A stretch of DNA of 42,163 nt from Calditrichota bacterium (lineage in GTDB: Bacteria > Calditrichota > Calditrichia > JAJRVZ01). A program made the translations under genes and the position numbers. Below the pieces are notes generated by a model. It was not told where the DNA came from. It was given only the letters and a program-made list of their open reading frames with translations, and searched no databases. The DNA is taken from assembly GCA_024277055.1 (NCBI GenBank), contig JAJRVZ010000247.1:1-42163 (forward strand), given 5' to 3'. Below, one piece after another: positions 1 through 9,448 of this stretch (its first letter is position 1; each line of letters opens with the position of its first letter).

Positions 1-2
1 AT

Positions 3-446
3 ATTGTTATGGCCTCGCAGTTCGAATCGCTGGTACATCCGTTCATTATTATTTTTACCATACCGATGGCATTTATCGGCGTGATCCTGTTTCTGTATGT
101 GCTGAATATTTCGGTGAGTGTTGTGGTTTTTCTCGGTGCGATCATGCTGGCGGGAATCGTAGTGAACAACGCCATCGTTCTGGTGGATTACATCAACCAG
201 TTGCGCGGCCGCGGATTGAAGAAGATAGATGCCATCATCACGGCCGGGCGGGTTCGCCTGCGGCCGATTATGATGACGACCTCGACAACGGTGCTGGGCT
301 TGCTGCCCATGGCGCTGGGGCTGGGCGACGGCGCTGAAATCCGTACGCCGATGGCGATCACGGTGATTGTCGGACTGATCACCTCAACGATCTTAACCCT
401 GGTGGTTATCCCCACGGTTTATTACCTGGTGGATCGGAACGATTGA
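3..446 (+). CDS. RND efflux transporter inner-membrane subunit, C-terminal part (5' end outside window)
   Basis: Open from the window edge in this frame; GIVVNNAIVLVDYINQLRGRG...RLRPIMMTTSTTVLGLLPMAL is typical of the AcrB/HAE1 family C-terminal TM bundle. Confidence 0.93.
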   Translation: MVMASQFESLVHPFIIIFTIPMAFIGVILFLYVLNISVSVVVFLGAIMLAGIVVNNAIVLVDYINQLRGRGLKKIDAIITAGRVRLRPIMMTTSTTVLGLLPMALGLGDGAEIRTPMAITVIVGLITSTILTLVVIPTVYYLVDRND

Positions 447-485
447 GAATGAGTCAGGTAAAAAGAATTTCAAAAGGAGCGATAT

Positions 486-3400
486 ATGAAACAAGATAAA
501 TCCAGCCTGTTGCCCCGGTTTGCCGTTAACCGTCCGGTGACGGTTCTGATGAGTCTCGTTGCTCTGCTGGTAGTCGGTTATATCGCTTCTACGCAAATCG
601 CGGTTGAATTGATGCCCGCCGGTTTCAGTCCGCCGTTTCTGGGAGTGTGGACACCCTATCCGAATTCCAATCCGAAAGAAGTTGAAGAGCAGATCGCCAA
701 ACCCATTGAAGAAATGGTGCAGACCATCAGCGGTGTGAAGCGGGTGTACACAAGCAGCAGCAGCAACGGCTGCTGGACCATGCTGCGTTTCGAACAGGAA
801 ACCGACATGGACCTGGCATACAGTCAGCTGCGCGACCGAATGGACCGGGTAAAGTCGGAACTGCCGGATGATATCGAACGCTTGTATGTTCGTAAATGGA
901 GTAACGAAGATGAACCGATCATGTGGGTTGCCCTGATTGAAAAGGAACCGCAGGAAGACGCCTATTTCCTGGTGGAACAACGCATTCAGAAAGTACTGGA
1001 AAGAGTGGACGGGGTGGCCAAAGTAGAGATCTGGGGTGCCGAGGAAAAATCAATTCAGATTTTGATTAACCAGAACAAGGTAAAAAGTTACAGAATCAAC
1101 CTGTATGATGTGATACAAAGATTACGCGCCGATAATTTCAATATATCCAGCGGCTTTGTGGAAGAAGGAAACCGCAAGATATTTGTGCGATCCATCGGAA
1201 AATTTCGTTCGCTGGAAGATATCCGCAATCTGCCCGTACGTGGTACCAACCTGCGTCTGAAAGACCTGGCCGAGGTTACCTATGATGTACCCGAACGTCG
1301 CTGGCGGCAATCGATAGATGGAAAAAAAGCGATCAGTCTCGGCGTATTCAAGGAATCAATGGCCAATACCGTAGCCCTTACCCATGTTCTGAATGAAAAG
1401 TTTGAAAACGAAATCAAAAACGATGCGAAACTGTCCGGCTTTGAAATTGAAATTCTTTTTAACCAGGGTCAGTATATCGAAGAATCGGTTGACAACCTGC
1501 GCAGCGCAGGCATCTGGGGGGGCTTTTTTGCCCTGTCCGTACTTTTTTTCTTTCTGCGCCGTTTTCGAATGACCATCATCGTCAACCTGGCAATACCCCT
1601 GTCGGTACTGATCACCATCACCGTACTGTATTTCATGGGCTGGACGTTAAATGTTATTACGATGATGGGACTGATGATATCGGTTGGAATGGTTGTCGAT
1701 AATTCCATTGTAGTACTGGAAAATATTTACCGCAAGCGGTCGGAAGGCAAGAGCAGCAAAGAAGCTGCGCTGTGGGGCACCAGTGAAGTAGGGCTGGCGG
1801 TGACCATGGCGACCATGACCACCGTGGTGGTGTTTTTACCCCTGATCCTGATGAACGACAGCGCCGGATTCCGGTTCTACATGTTTCGTATCGGTATGCC
1901 GGTTATCATTTCTCTGATTGCTTCGCTCTTTGTAGCCATGATATTCATCCCCCTGGCTGCCACCCGTATCGTCAGCAAAAAAGAAGTTAAGGAACCGCGC
2001 ATTATCACTCGGACAAACAACCTGTATCGCAAAATTTTAGGCTGGTCCGTTACGCATCGGATGGAGACATTCGTAATCCTGATCCTGCTGATGGGTTCGA
2101 TGATTTACGCTTCCGGCAATACTCCTTCGACCGACGACAGTCAGGGCAACATAAACGATTTTCGACTCTGGTTTGAACTGCCGGAAAATTTTACCATCGA
2201 CGATACGAAACGGGTCTTCGATGCGGTGGAAGATACCATTAATGTCAAAAGAGATATTTACAACATCCGGAATATAAATACGCGTTATTCTCACAACTGG
2301 GGGCAAATTCGCGTATTTTTAAAGCCGAATGAAGTCCGGGAATGGTATGATGTGCTTGTGGAGAATATCGCGCTGGTGACCGGCCTCAAGGAAAAGAAAA
2401 TAATGAACCGTAAAGAGGTGGTAGAAGATATTAAAAAACGGTTACCCAAATTTCCCGGAGTTACGATCCGCACCAACTGGCGTCGGGAGGGAAACGATGA
2501 CGCCTCGCTGACCGTCATGCTTTACGGAGACGACACAGGCACCCTGACCACCCTGGCCAGGGAAGTTGAGCGGCGCATGGCTTCTATTGAAGAAATCATC
2601 AGTCTCGAGACCGACGCGGAAAAGGGTGCTGATGAAATTCATCTGCACATCAAACGGGAGCAGGCCAAGAAGTACGGAATATCACCACAGGTAATATCCG
2701 GGACCGTACAATATGCCCTGCGCGGAATTCCGTTACCGAAATACCAGACCGAAGAAAAGGAAATCGACGTACGCATTCAGCTGCGGGAAGATGACCGGCG
2801 TAACCTGTACCAACTGCGCAATCTGACTTTTTTCAGTGAAAACGGCGCGGAGATTCCGCTGGATGCCGTGGCGACTTTTGCGATCAACAAGGGATTCGGG
2901 GAAATTCAGCGAGAGAACGGAAAAACATTTCTTGCCGTGAAAGCCGTTTCCACCATGGAAAATGTTGAGCAACTGAAGGGCAGGGTAACACGCGCCATGC
3001 AGGGCTTTGAAATGCCCTACGGCTATACGTGGAGTCTCGGCGAACGCTCACGGAGAATGGACGAAAGCAATGAGAGTCAACAATTCGCGTTGATTCTTTC
3101 CGGCACGTTCGTTTTCCTGCTCATGGGTATACTATTTGAATCTTTCGTACTGCCGCTTTCGGTTATTGTCTCCATTCCGTTCTCCTTTTTCGGAGCATTC
3201 TGGATTCTGTTTCTGACGGATACACCGGTCGATATCATGAGCCGGATCGGCTTTATAATACTGGTCGGCATCGTAGTGAACAATGCCATCGTATTAATCG
3301 ACCTGGTAAATCGTCTGAGAAGTGAGGGCTATTCGCGTTACGACGCGATCATCGAAGCGGGAAGGCACCGGTTCCGTCCGATTCTGATGACCGCCTTCAC

Positions 3401-3641
3401 GACCATCGGCGGACTGATTCCGATGGCCGTCGGCAATGCAGCCATGATCGGTATCCCCTATGCACCGATGGGGCGTACGATTATCGGCGGCCTGATGACC
3501 TCGACGATGATTTCGCTGGTGGCGGTGCCCTGGGCTTATACGGTTTTTGACGATATGCGCCTGTATTTTAAAAAACTTACGGCACTGTATCTCAGCAAAG
3601 GAGAAGCATCGGCGGAACCTGTTACGCAAAGCGCCGAATAA
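486..3641 (+). CDS. RND family efflux transporter permease (AcrB/MdtB/C-like)
   Basis: 1051 aa; N-terminal VNRPVTVLMSLVALLVVGYIA, GMVVDNSIVVLENIYR (TM4) and VGIVVNNAIVLIDLVNRLR (TM10) motifs; RBS aaaggagc upstream. Confidence 0.95.
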   Translation: MKQDKSSLLPRFAVNRPVTVLMSLVALLVVGYIASTQIAVELMPAGFSPPFLGVWTPYPNSNPKEVEEQIAKPIEEMVQTISGVKRVYTSSSSNGCWTMLRFEQETDMDLAYSQLRDRMDRVKSELPDDIERLYVRKWSNEDEPIMWVALIEKEPQEDAYFLVEQRIQKVLERVDGVAKVEIWGAEEKSIQILINQNKVKSYRINLYDVIQRLRADNFNISSGFVEEGNRKIFVRSIGKFRSLEDIRNLPVRGTNLRLKDLAEVTYDVPERRWRQSIDGKKAISLGVFKESMANTVALTHVLNEKFENEIKNDAKLSGFEIEILFNQGQYIEESVDNLRSAGIWGGFFALSVLFFFLRRFRMTIIVNLAIPLSVLITITVLYFMGWTLNVITMMGLMISVGMVVDNSIVVLENIYRKRSEGKSSKEAALWGTSEVGLAVTMATMTTVVVFLPLILMNDSAGFRFYMFRIGMPVIISLIASLFVAMIFIPLAATRIVSKKEVKEPRIITRTNNLYRKILGWSVTHRMETFVILILLMGSMIYASGNTPSTDDSQGNINDFRLWFELPENFTIDDTKRVFDAVEDTINVKRDIYNIRNINTRYSHNWGQIRVFLKPNEVREWYDVLVENIALVTGLKEKKIMNRKEVVEDIKKRLPKFPGVTIRTNWRREGNDDASLTVMLYGDDTGTLTTLAREVERRMASIEEIISLETDAEKGADEIHLHIKREQAKKYGISPQVISGTVQYALRGIPLPKYQTEEKEIDVRIQLREDDRRNLYQLRNLTFFSENGAEIPLDAVATFAINKGFGEIQRENGKTFLAVKAVSTMENVEQLKGRVTRAMQGFEMPYGYTWSLGERSRRMDESNESQQFALILSGTFVFLLMGILFESFVLPLSVIVSIPFSFFGAFWILFLTDTPVDIMSRIGFIILVGIVVNNAIVLIDLVNRLRSEGYSRYDAIIEAGRHRFRPILMTAFTTIGGLIPMAVGNAAMIGIPYAPMGRTIIGGLMTSTMISLVAVPWAYTVFDDMRLYFKKLTALYLSKGEASAEPVTQSAE

Positions 3642-3654
3642 CTAGGGGAATCAG

Positions 3655-3678
3655 GTATCCGGGTACCGGATTTTTTTT
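3655..3678 (+). terminator. Rho-independent terminator of the RND operon
   Basis: Perfect 6-bp stem ATCCGG-GTA-CCGGAT followed directly by an 8-T tract, 15 nt after the RND stop. Confidence 0.75.
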
Positions 3679-4026
3679 CTGACGGGTGTCGCCCGGGGCA
3701 AAGGGTTTATTGAAGTACGCTTTCCTTCCGTGATGCAAAATCTTCAGGTCTTTATGTGATGCCGTTCCGAGGGTAAGATTTTTACATATAAGGGATTTGC
3801 AAAAAGGGGATTAATTCCCGGTAATCCGGAAACCTGAATCAACAATGTTTCATTAACAAATGAAATATCCCTGCTCAATACTCAAATTCTCATCACCCAT
3901 CACTTTTCACACCTTACATCATAACCGGCACACTTTGCCGGCGTCGATCTCCTTTCTGAGAATTATTTTCCTGAAATCTGCGTTAAGTGACCCCTGGAAG
4001 TAACTATTTCAAAAACGGGGGATGTC

Positions 4027-4614
4027 ATGTCATCGGAAAACTCCAAACAGGGAACGCTTTCGGGAAAGAATTTTTTCTGGTATGTACTTAGCGGCTTGTT
4101 GGTTATTGTAGTCCTTTATACTTTGTTCAAAGGAAATTTGCTTGAAAGTTTTTCCTTTGCCGGAGTCGAGCTGAAATTCAATTCCCCGACATCGAACAAA
4201 GAAATCGCCGGGATCGATTCATCGGTGATAGAGGAAAGGCAACAGCAGCTGCAGCAGGAACTGGCAGATTATGTACAAATGGAAGACTCGTCGCATTATG
4301 ATACGAATTCGGTTTCCGATGATGTGGTAGATGTGAATGTCACCGGGACCTATATTTCCAACGACGGCATGAGTTATATCCTGCAGCAAAACGGTCTGTA
4401 TGTGAATATGCAGGAAATAAGCCCGGTTTACGGCATAACCGCAGCCGGCCAGGGTATGTTTACGGAAGAAGGCTTGCAGATAAACTACAATACAATTCTC
4501 GGAACTCAGGGTACAATGCTGCTTAATCCTGCTGAAAATGGGTTACAACTGGCAGGAAGTTTCGTTGACCATACCTCAGGGGTATCGGGCCGGTTTATTC
4601 TGACACGGCAATAA
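4027..4614 (+). CDS. Uncharacterised membrane-anchored protein (N-terminal TM, C-terminal beta-rich region)
   Basis: 195 aa; one TM (FFWYVLSGLLVIVVLYTLF), then a Gly/Thr/Tyr-rich beta-like repeat region; upstream gggggatgtc may supply an RBS. Confidence 0.7.
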   Translation: MSSENSKQGTLSGKNFFWYVLSGLLVIVVLYTLFKGNLLESFSFAGVELKFNSPTSNKEIAGIDSSVIEERQQQLQQELADYVQMEDSSHYDTNSVSDDVVDVNVTGTYISNDGMSYILQQNGLYVNMQEISPVYGITAAGQGMFTEEGLQINYNTILGTQGTMLLNPAENGLQLAGSFVDHTSGVSGRFILTRQ

Positions 4615-4779
4615 AACAGTGAAGAAGAAAAAGATTCATCCCCCGGTCGTCGTTTTTTGCGGAATACCGGACCTGGGTGTGTTCGTGCAAAATAATCCCG
4701 GAAAAAGAGGTCCGTAACCCCTTGATATATTGCTGCAACTGTTTTAAGCTTACGGCTGTTTTATCATCCGGATTTTGAA

Positions 4780-6738
4780 TTGAAAAAGTCTGCTTTAGTT
4801 ATAAAACTGCTGATAATTTTCCTGCTGCTGTTATCTGCTGCAGCCGTTGCGCAGGAAAAAGAAAAGCCAAAAAAAAAGAGACGGGTTCCAAAAAAGCCGA
4901 AAAAAGAACAGGTGATCCAGGCGCCCGAAGATACCACACAATCTCTATTTGCTACACCGGAAACGCTTAAAACCCAGGCCATCAATTCCGCCGTTTACTG
5001 GTACGATTCCTCAAACCGCATGCACGCGCGCGGGGAAAAAAGCGAGGCTCCGCTTTTTCATCGTTCAGATGAAAAACTGATAAATTATATGGACATGAGC
5101 GACATCTTCCGCACGCAACCCATGTGGCAAGTATTCCATTTTAAAGAAAGGGGCAGACCGGCATATATCGCACCGGTCAATCGCTACCCGCAACAGGCCG
5201 GATTTTTTTTCGGTTCGGTTTTAATGAATGACCTTACCCACGGCATGTACAACAGCCAGCATATTCCACTTAATTTTATTCGAAATATTGAAAGCAGTAT
5301 CGCCGTCGGACAGATGCAGAACCTGGGAATGGGTTCGGCCGCGAGTATATATGTAACGCCGGACAGCCGGCACACGAAAGCCTCGTGGACACGGATAGTG
5401 TACAAACAGGGCAATTTCGGTTATTCGGACCTGGATATTTCCTTTGTTCAGCCTGTCAGTGAATCCTTTGCCGTGCAGCTCGGCGGCATTAACAGCCTGT
5501 ACGACGGCAGCATTCAGGGCGGGAACGCCCAGCATCAGAATTACCGCGGGGAAGTAACCTGGCAATACAATCCGCAATTCTATGTACGCGGTCAGTTCTT
5601 TTTAAACCGGGTTCGTGCCGGCATGACCGCTCTTGACTTTCCGCAGGAAATTGCTTTTCCGCGCCACGTTGAATTGCGGGATGATTATTTTATTGATGCT
5701 ACCTGGATACAAAACGATTCCACCGGGCAACGCGTACATGCTGTTCTTTTTAACAATTATGTTTCCCGCCGATTCAGGGATTCCGGCTCTCCTTACCGCG
5801 TTTATACCAAACAGAAGAAGTGGGGAGCGGATGTCAATTATAACCTGTTTCTAGGAAAAAATGAAATTCTTGTGGGGGCCGGAGCCATCGTGCCGCGTAT
5901 TAACGGAGTGGCATATAAAAAATCACACTATCCGACGGCGGCCAATGCCTACCTGCAACTGCGGATTCCGTTTCTTTCACAAATCGAACTGACAACGCGG
6001 GCACAGCTTGATCTGCACCGTCTGTTTAATCCGCAGCTTTCGACATCGCTGATAGCCGATGTCAAGCCGGCGGAAAATCACGAACTGAAGCTTTCCGCTG
6101 GCCGCAGCGTACGGTTCCCGGTCGTCAACGAACTGTTTTTCAGTTTTGATTCCCTTTTCGGCAATAGCCTGTTAACGCCCGAAGAACATATTTCATTCGC
6201 CGGAGAATACCGAATCGATAACGGTTGGTGGAGTGTCGAAATGAAAGGACAGTATACGCGCATCAACAACGAAATCATTTGGGACAGCACCCGTTTCGTC
6301 AACCGCTTTGAAACCCGGGATTTTGCCGCTTTCGGAATAGCTGCCAACATTCAATTATGGAAATTCCGTCTCGCAGCAGGGGGGCACTATCTGTTCGCTG
6401 ATGAGTATCTCACGCCGCGCAGCAGTGCACATATACAATTGCGTTTCAACGATGTCTGGTTGAAAGGTGCTTTAAAAGTTGACGCAGTTGCCGGCATCTA
6501 CTACTACGACCGCCACACGGCCATAAACTACGAACCGCGTCTGGAACGCTTTTATCCGGGGAAAGACATTACAACCGCCTACAGCATCTTCAATTGGAAA
6601 ATTGTAGGCACAGTACAAACTGCCAGGATTTTCTTTGAAATGGATAATCAGTTTGCCGAAGAATATGAGATAATTAACGGCTACGGAGAACTGTTCCAGC
6701 GCTGGCGGTTCGGGGTAAACTGGGTTCTCTGGGACTGA
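4780..6738 (+). CDS. TonB-dependent receptor-like outer membrane beta-barrel protein
   Basis: 652 aa, TTG start, signal peptide, Lys-rich segment, plug-like region (HIPLNFIRNIESSIAVGQ...LGMGSAASIYV), alternating beta-barrel strands to the C-terminus. Confidence 0.75.
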   Translation: MKKSALVIKLLIIFLLLLSAAAVAQEKEKPKKKRRVPKKPKKEQVIQAPEDTTQSLFATPETLKTQAINSAVYWYDSSNRMHARGEKSEAPLFHRSDEKLINYMDMSDIFRTQPMWQVFHFKERGRPAYIAPVNRYPQQAGFFFGSVLMNDLTHGMYNSQHIPLNFIRNIESSIAVGQMQNLGMGSAASIYVTPDSRHTKASWTRIVYKQGNFGYSDLDISFVQPVSESFAVQLGGINSLYDGSIQGGNAQHQNYRGEVTWQYNPQFYVRGQFFLNRVRAGMTALDFPQEIAFPRHVELRDDYFIDATWIQNDSTGQRVHAVLFNNYVSRRFRDSGSPYRVYTKQKKWGADVNYNLFLGKNEILVGAGAIVPRINGVAYKKSHYPTAANAYLQLRIPFLSQIELTTRAQLDLHRLFNPQLSTSLIADVKPAENHELKLSAGRSVRFPVVNELFFSFDSLFGNSLLTPEEHISFAGEYRIDNGWWSVEMKGQYTRINNEIIWDSTRFVNRFETRDFAAFGIAANIQLWKFRLAAGGHYLFADEYLTPRSSAHIQLRFNDVWLKGALKVDAVAGIYYYDRHTAINYEPRLERFYPGKDITTAYSIFNWKIVGTVQTARIFFEMDNQFAEEYEIINGYGELFQRWRFGVNWVLWD

Positions 6739-7245
6739 TCAGGGGAACAGGGTGCAGCCCTCATGGGATAGCAGCCATCTTTTTACTTCAATTCCACCGC
6801 CATAACCGGTCAGGTTGCCGTTGCTGCCAATGACCCGGTGGCAGGGCACAATGATTGAGATCGGATTACTGCCGTTGGCCAGTCCCACGGCACGACTCAG
6901 TTTTCTTCCCCCCAGCTTTTCGGCGATCCGGCCGTAGGTACATGTCTGCCCAAAGGGAATCTGAAGCAACCGCCGCCACACCTGTATCTGAAAATCAGTG
7001 CCCTGTAAATCCAGCGGAACCGTGAAATCCCTGTTCGTACCCTCAAAATAGGCTTTGATTTCCCCGGTTGCCGTTTTCAATTCTGCGGCGGGAAACTTAT
7101 CTGGTATTTGACCGAATTTACTTTTGAACCAGTGGAAAAAAGCATTGTCATTCGAGTGAAACGTGAGGCTGCACAGCCCCTTTTCGGAAGCGGCCAGGTA
7201 CAGCCGCTTTCCGAAGGGAGCCGTAAAATGATGGTAATTATACAT
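6739..7245 (-). CDS. ogt: Methylated-DNA--[protein]-cysteine S-methyltransferase
   Basis: 168 aa; active-site motif IIVPCHRVIGSNGNLTGYGGG. Confidence 0.96.
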   Translation of the reverse strand: MYNYHHFTAPFGKRLYLAASEKGLCSLTFHSNDNAFFHWFKSKFGQIPDKFPAAELKTATGEIKAYFEGTNRDFTVPLDLQGTDFQIQVWRRLLQIPFGQTCTYGRIAEKLGGRKLSRAVGLANGSNPISIIVPCHRVIGSNGNLTGYGGGIEVKRWLLSHEGCTLFP

Positions 7246-7255
7246 TGTTCGGCGA

Positions 7256-7732
7256 TCAGCTTTCGCTCTTTTCCTTTATAACAACCGAACTGGCCGTAAA
7301 AGAATAGGACGGCTTTTCTTCCTTAACTTCGGCGCCCTGTGCGGCCGTTTCTTCTTCAACATGTTTGTCGGTTTTCGTGCTGAAAATTCCCTGTACGGAA
7401 ACCAGGTTGCCGGCGCCGTCTTTTGGAACGAAAAAAGCATAATCTTTAAACCGTACGGTGATATCATATTCACCTTGTTTCAGTTTCAGCCAGCATCCCT
7501 TTTTCTGGCAAACATCGATTATCTGCCCGTCCAGCCGAACTTCTTTGCCTTCGTACTGTTCCGGGTGCTGGTACAGTTCCGCCAGCGACGTTGCGGCGTT
7601 CATTGTCATTTCCGCACCGTAGGTTTTTACACTGGTCTCGGTTTTCTGCTGTGTTTCCTCCTTTTTTCCACAGGAAAATACCAGCAGAACCGTCAGAATG
7701 AATACACTTGCTGTCATCCATTTTGATTTCAT
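7256..7732 (-). CDS. DUF4920-like lipoprotein
   Basis: 158 aa; lipobox LLVFSCGKK; LAELYQHPEQYEGKEVRLDGQIIDVCQKKGCWLKL typical of DUF4920. Confidence 0.8.
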   Translation of the reverse strand: MKSKWMTASVFILTVLLVFSCGKKEETQQKTETSVKTYGAEMTMNAATSLAELYQHPEQYEGKEVRLDGQIIDVCQKKGCWLKLKQGEYDITVRFKDYAFFVPKDGAGNLVSVQGIFSTKTDKHVEEETAAQGAEVKEEKPSYSFTASSVVIKEKSES

Positions 7733-8142
7733 TTTGTACTCCTTTTTTTAAATTTTGGATTTAAGATAAAAAACATATAAATGCCCGTGACCGACAAAAC
7801 GATCAGGGCCGCGGCGATAAAATCGTAATAATATACGGCATATTCTCCGAAAAAGATACCGGCATGCAGGTCGTACACGACCCATGAAAGGGGAACACTG
7901 CCGCTGTCGTCTTTATAAAGCCCGAGCGTTCCCTGTTGCTTGCGGATTTCGATCAGGCGCTGCTGATAACTGTCCGGCAGCCAGGCGGTACTGATGCGCA
8001 TACGATCCATAAATGAAAAGTCATTTTTATGCTCCAGTAAAATTCCGGTCGCAGAAATAATGATAATAACCAGTGCCGAAAGGGTACTGAGCCAGCGCCA
8101 GTAGCCGAAAGCAAAAATATGAACTTTACGCCATTTTTTCAT
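7729..8142 (-). CDS. PepSY-associated TM helix domain protein
   Basis: Start moved to internal Met (MKKWRKVHIFAFGYWRWLSTLSALVIIIISATGILLEHKNDF); two TM helices; 4-nt overlap with the DUF4920 gene. Confidence 0.7.
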   Translation of the reverse strand: MKKWRKVHIFAFGYWRWLSTLSALVIIIISATGILLEHKNDFSFMDRMRISTAWLPDSYQQRLIEIRKQQGTLGLYKDDSGSVPLSWVVYDLHAGIFFGEYAVYYYDFIAAALIVLSVTGIYMFFILNPKFKKRSTK

Positions 8143-8358
8143 CGTGTATAAATTCCCGGTGGTCAGCAAATTAAAGTCAAAAGACTTAGCCTTTGCAGAT
8201 TTCAAAATCAATAGGTAAAAAAAGGGAACTCTGCATTTGGGAAATTTGAAATTTTTTACTATTTTTTCCATACTTACCCGACTCGAAGAAAATAAACATA
8301 CTTGCCCGATTTTATTGAAACAAAGTAAATGTGCGATTGAAGGGCGGAAACGAAATAA

Positions 8359-9195
8359 ATGGATAAGTCGTTACATGATATAATCGAACGAGCCTTACTG
8401 GAAGACATCGGGCGCGGAGATATTACTACGGACGCGACCATCGATCAGGGGCGGCGGGGCAGCGCCAGAATAATTGCCAAACAGGAGGCGGTTATTGCCG
8501 GGATGGTTGTTGCCGACCAGGTTTTCAGAAATATTGACGGTCAGCTACGAATTAAAAAGAATTTCATGCCGGGTGACCGGGTTACAGCCGGTACGGTGGT
8601 TATGAACCTTTCCGGCCGTGTCGCCTCGATGCTGAAGGCTGAAAGAGTGGCACTGAATTTCCTGGGGCATTTGTCAGGCGTAGCCACACTAACCGCTTAT
8701 TTCGTAAAGCTGATCAAAGGAACCAAAGCGAAAATAACCGACACACGCAAAACCATGCCCCTGCTGCGCGTAATGGAAAAAGAGGCCGTTGTTGCAGGCG
8801 GCGGCGTGAACCATCGCATGGGTTTGTACGACCTGGTGCTGATCAAACAAAACCATATCCGCGCAGCCGGCAGCATCAAAAAAGCCGTTGAACAGACCAG
8901 GCATTTCATGATTCAAACCGGGATTTCCGCCAAAGTTGAAGTGGAGGCGTCAGAACTGAAGGATGTAAAAGACGCCCTGTTGTCAGGGGTTGACCGTATC
9001 ATGCTGACCAACATGGATACGGTACAAATGCATGCAGCGGTAAAACTAATCGACGGTGCAGCGGAAGTGGTGGCGACCGGCGAGGTGCATAGCAAAAACA
9101 TACGCGAAATCGCCGAAACCGGTGTTGATTATATTTCCGTCGACTCCATTACCAATTCGGTACCTTCAATGGAGTTTTCACTTTTGATCGATTGA
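8359..9195 (+). CDS. nadC: Nicotinate-nucleotide diphosphorylase (carboxylating)
   Basis: 278 aa; ALLEDIGRGDITTDA, KITDTRKTMPLLRVMEKEAVVAGGGVNHRMGLYD, VEVEASEL, DRIMLTNM. Confidence 0.97.
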   Translation: MDKSLHDIIERALLEDIGRGDITTDATIDQGRRGSARIIAKQEAVIAGMVVADQVFRNIDGQLRIKKNFMPGDRVTAGTVVMNLSGRVASMLKAERVALNFLGHLSGVATLTAYFVKLIKGTKAKITDTRKTMPLLRVMEKEAVVAGGGVNHRMGLYDLVLIKQNHIRAAGSIKKAVEQTRHFMIQTGISAKVEVEASELKDVKDALLSGVDRIMLTNMDTVQMHAAVKLIDGAAEVVATGEVHSKNIREIAETGVDYISVDSITNSVPSMEFSLLID

Positions 9196-9250
9196 TCTGC
9201 AACTTTCCCGCACGAATTCTGTACTACAATAAAAACACCGGGGATAATAA

Positions 9251-9445
9251 ATGAACGATAAACCGCTGTGGGAAGATATTGTTGAATTTGCACGTAAAAA
9301 GAAGTGGCTGGCTGCAGCACTGATAATTATCGGCTTATTCGGCCTTATTGTACCTGTTATACCCGGTTTACTGCTGATCGGTGTCGCGGTTTTTCTGCTG
9401 AAGCCCGAATGGTGGGATCGATTAAAAAAAAAGGTAGGCATGTAA
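9251..9445 (+). CDS. Small PGPGW-like transmembrane protein
   Basis: 64 aa; WLAAALIIIGLFGLIVPVIPGLLLIGVAVFLLKPEWW, preceded by a ggggataataaatg RBS context. Confidence 0.7.
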   Translation: MNDKPLWEDIVEFARKKKWLAAALIIIGLFGLIVPVIPGLLLIGVAVFLLKPEWWDRLKKKVGM

Positions 9446-9448
9446 CAG

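Noticed and set aside
393-980. 195-aa minus-strand ORF
   Set aside because: Antisense to the RND transporter; no domain signal.
3680-3870. Hidden gene in the 3.65-4.03 kb gap
   Set aside because: Frames checked by eye are short with no RBS or domain signal.
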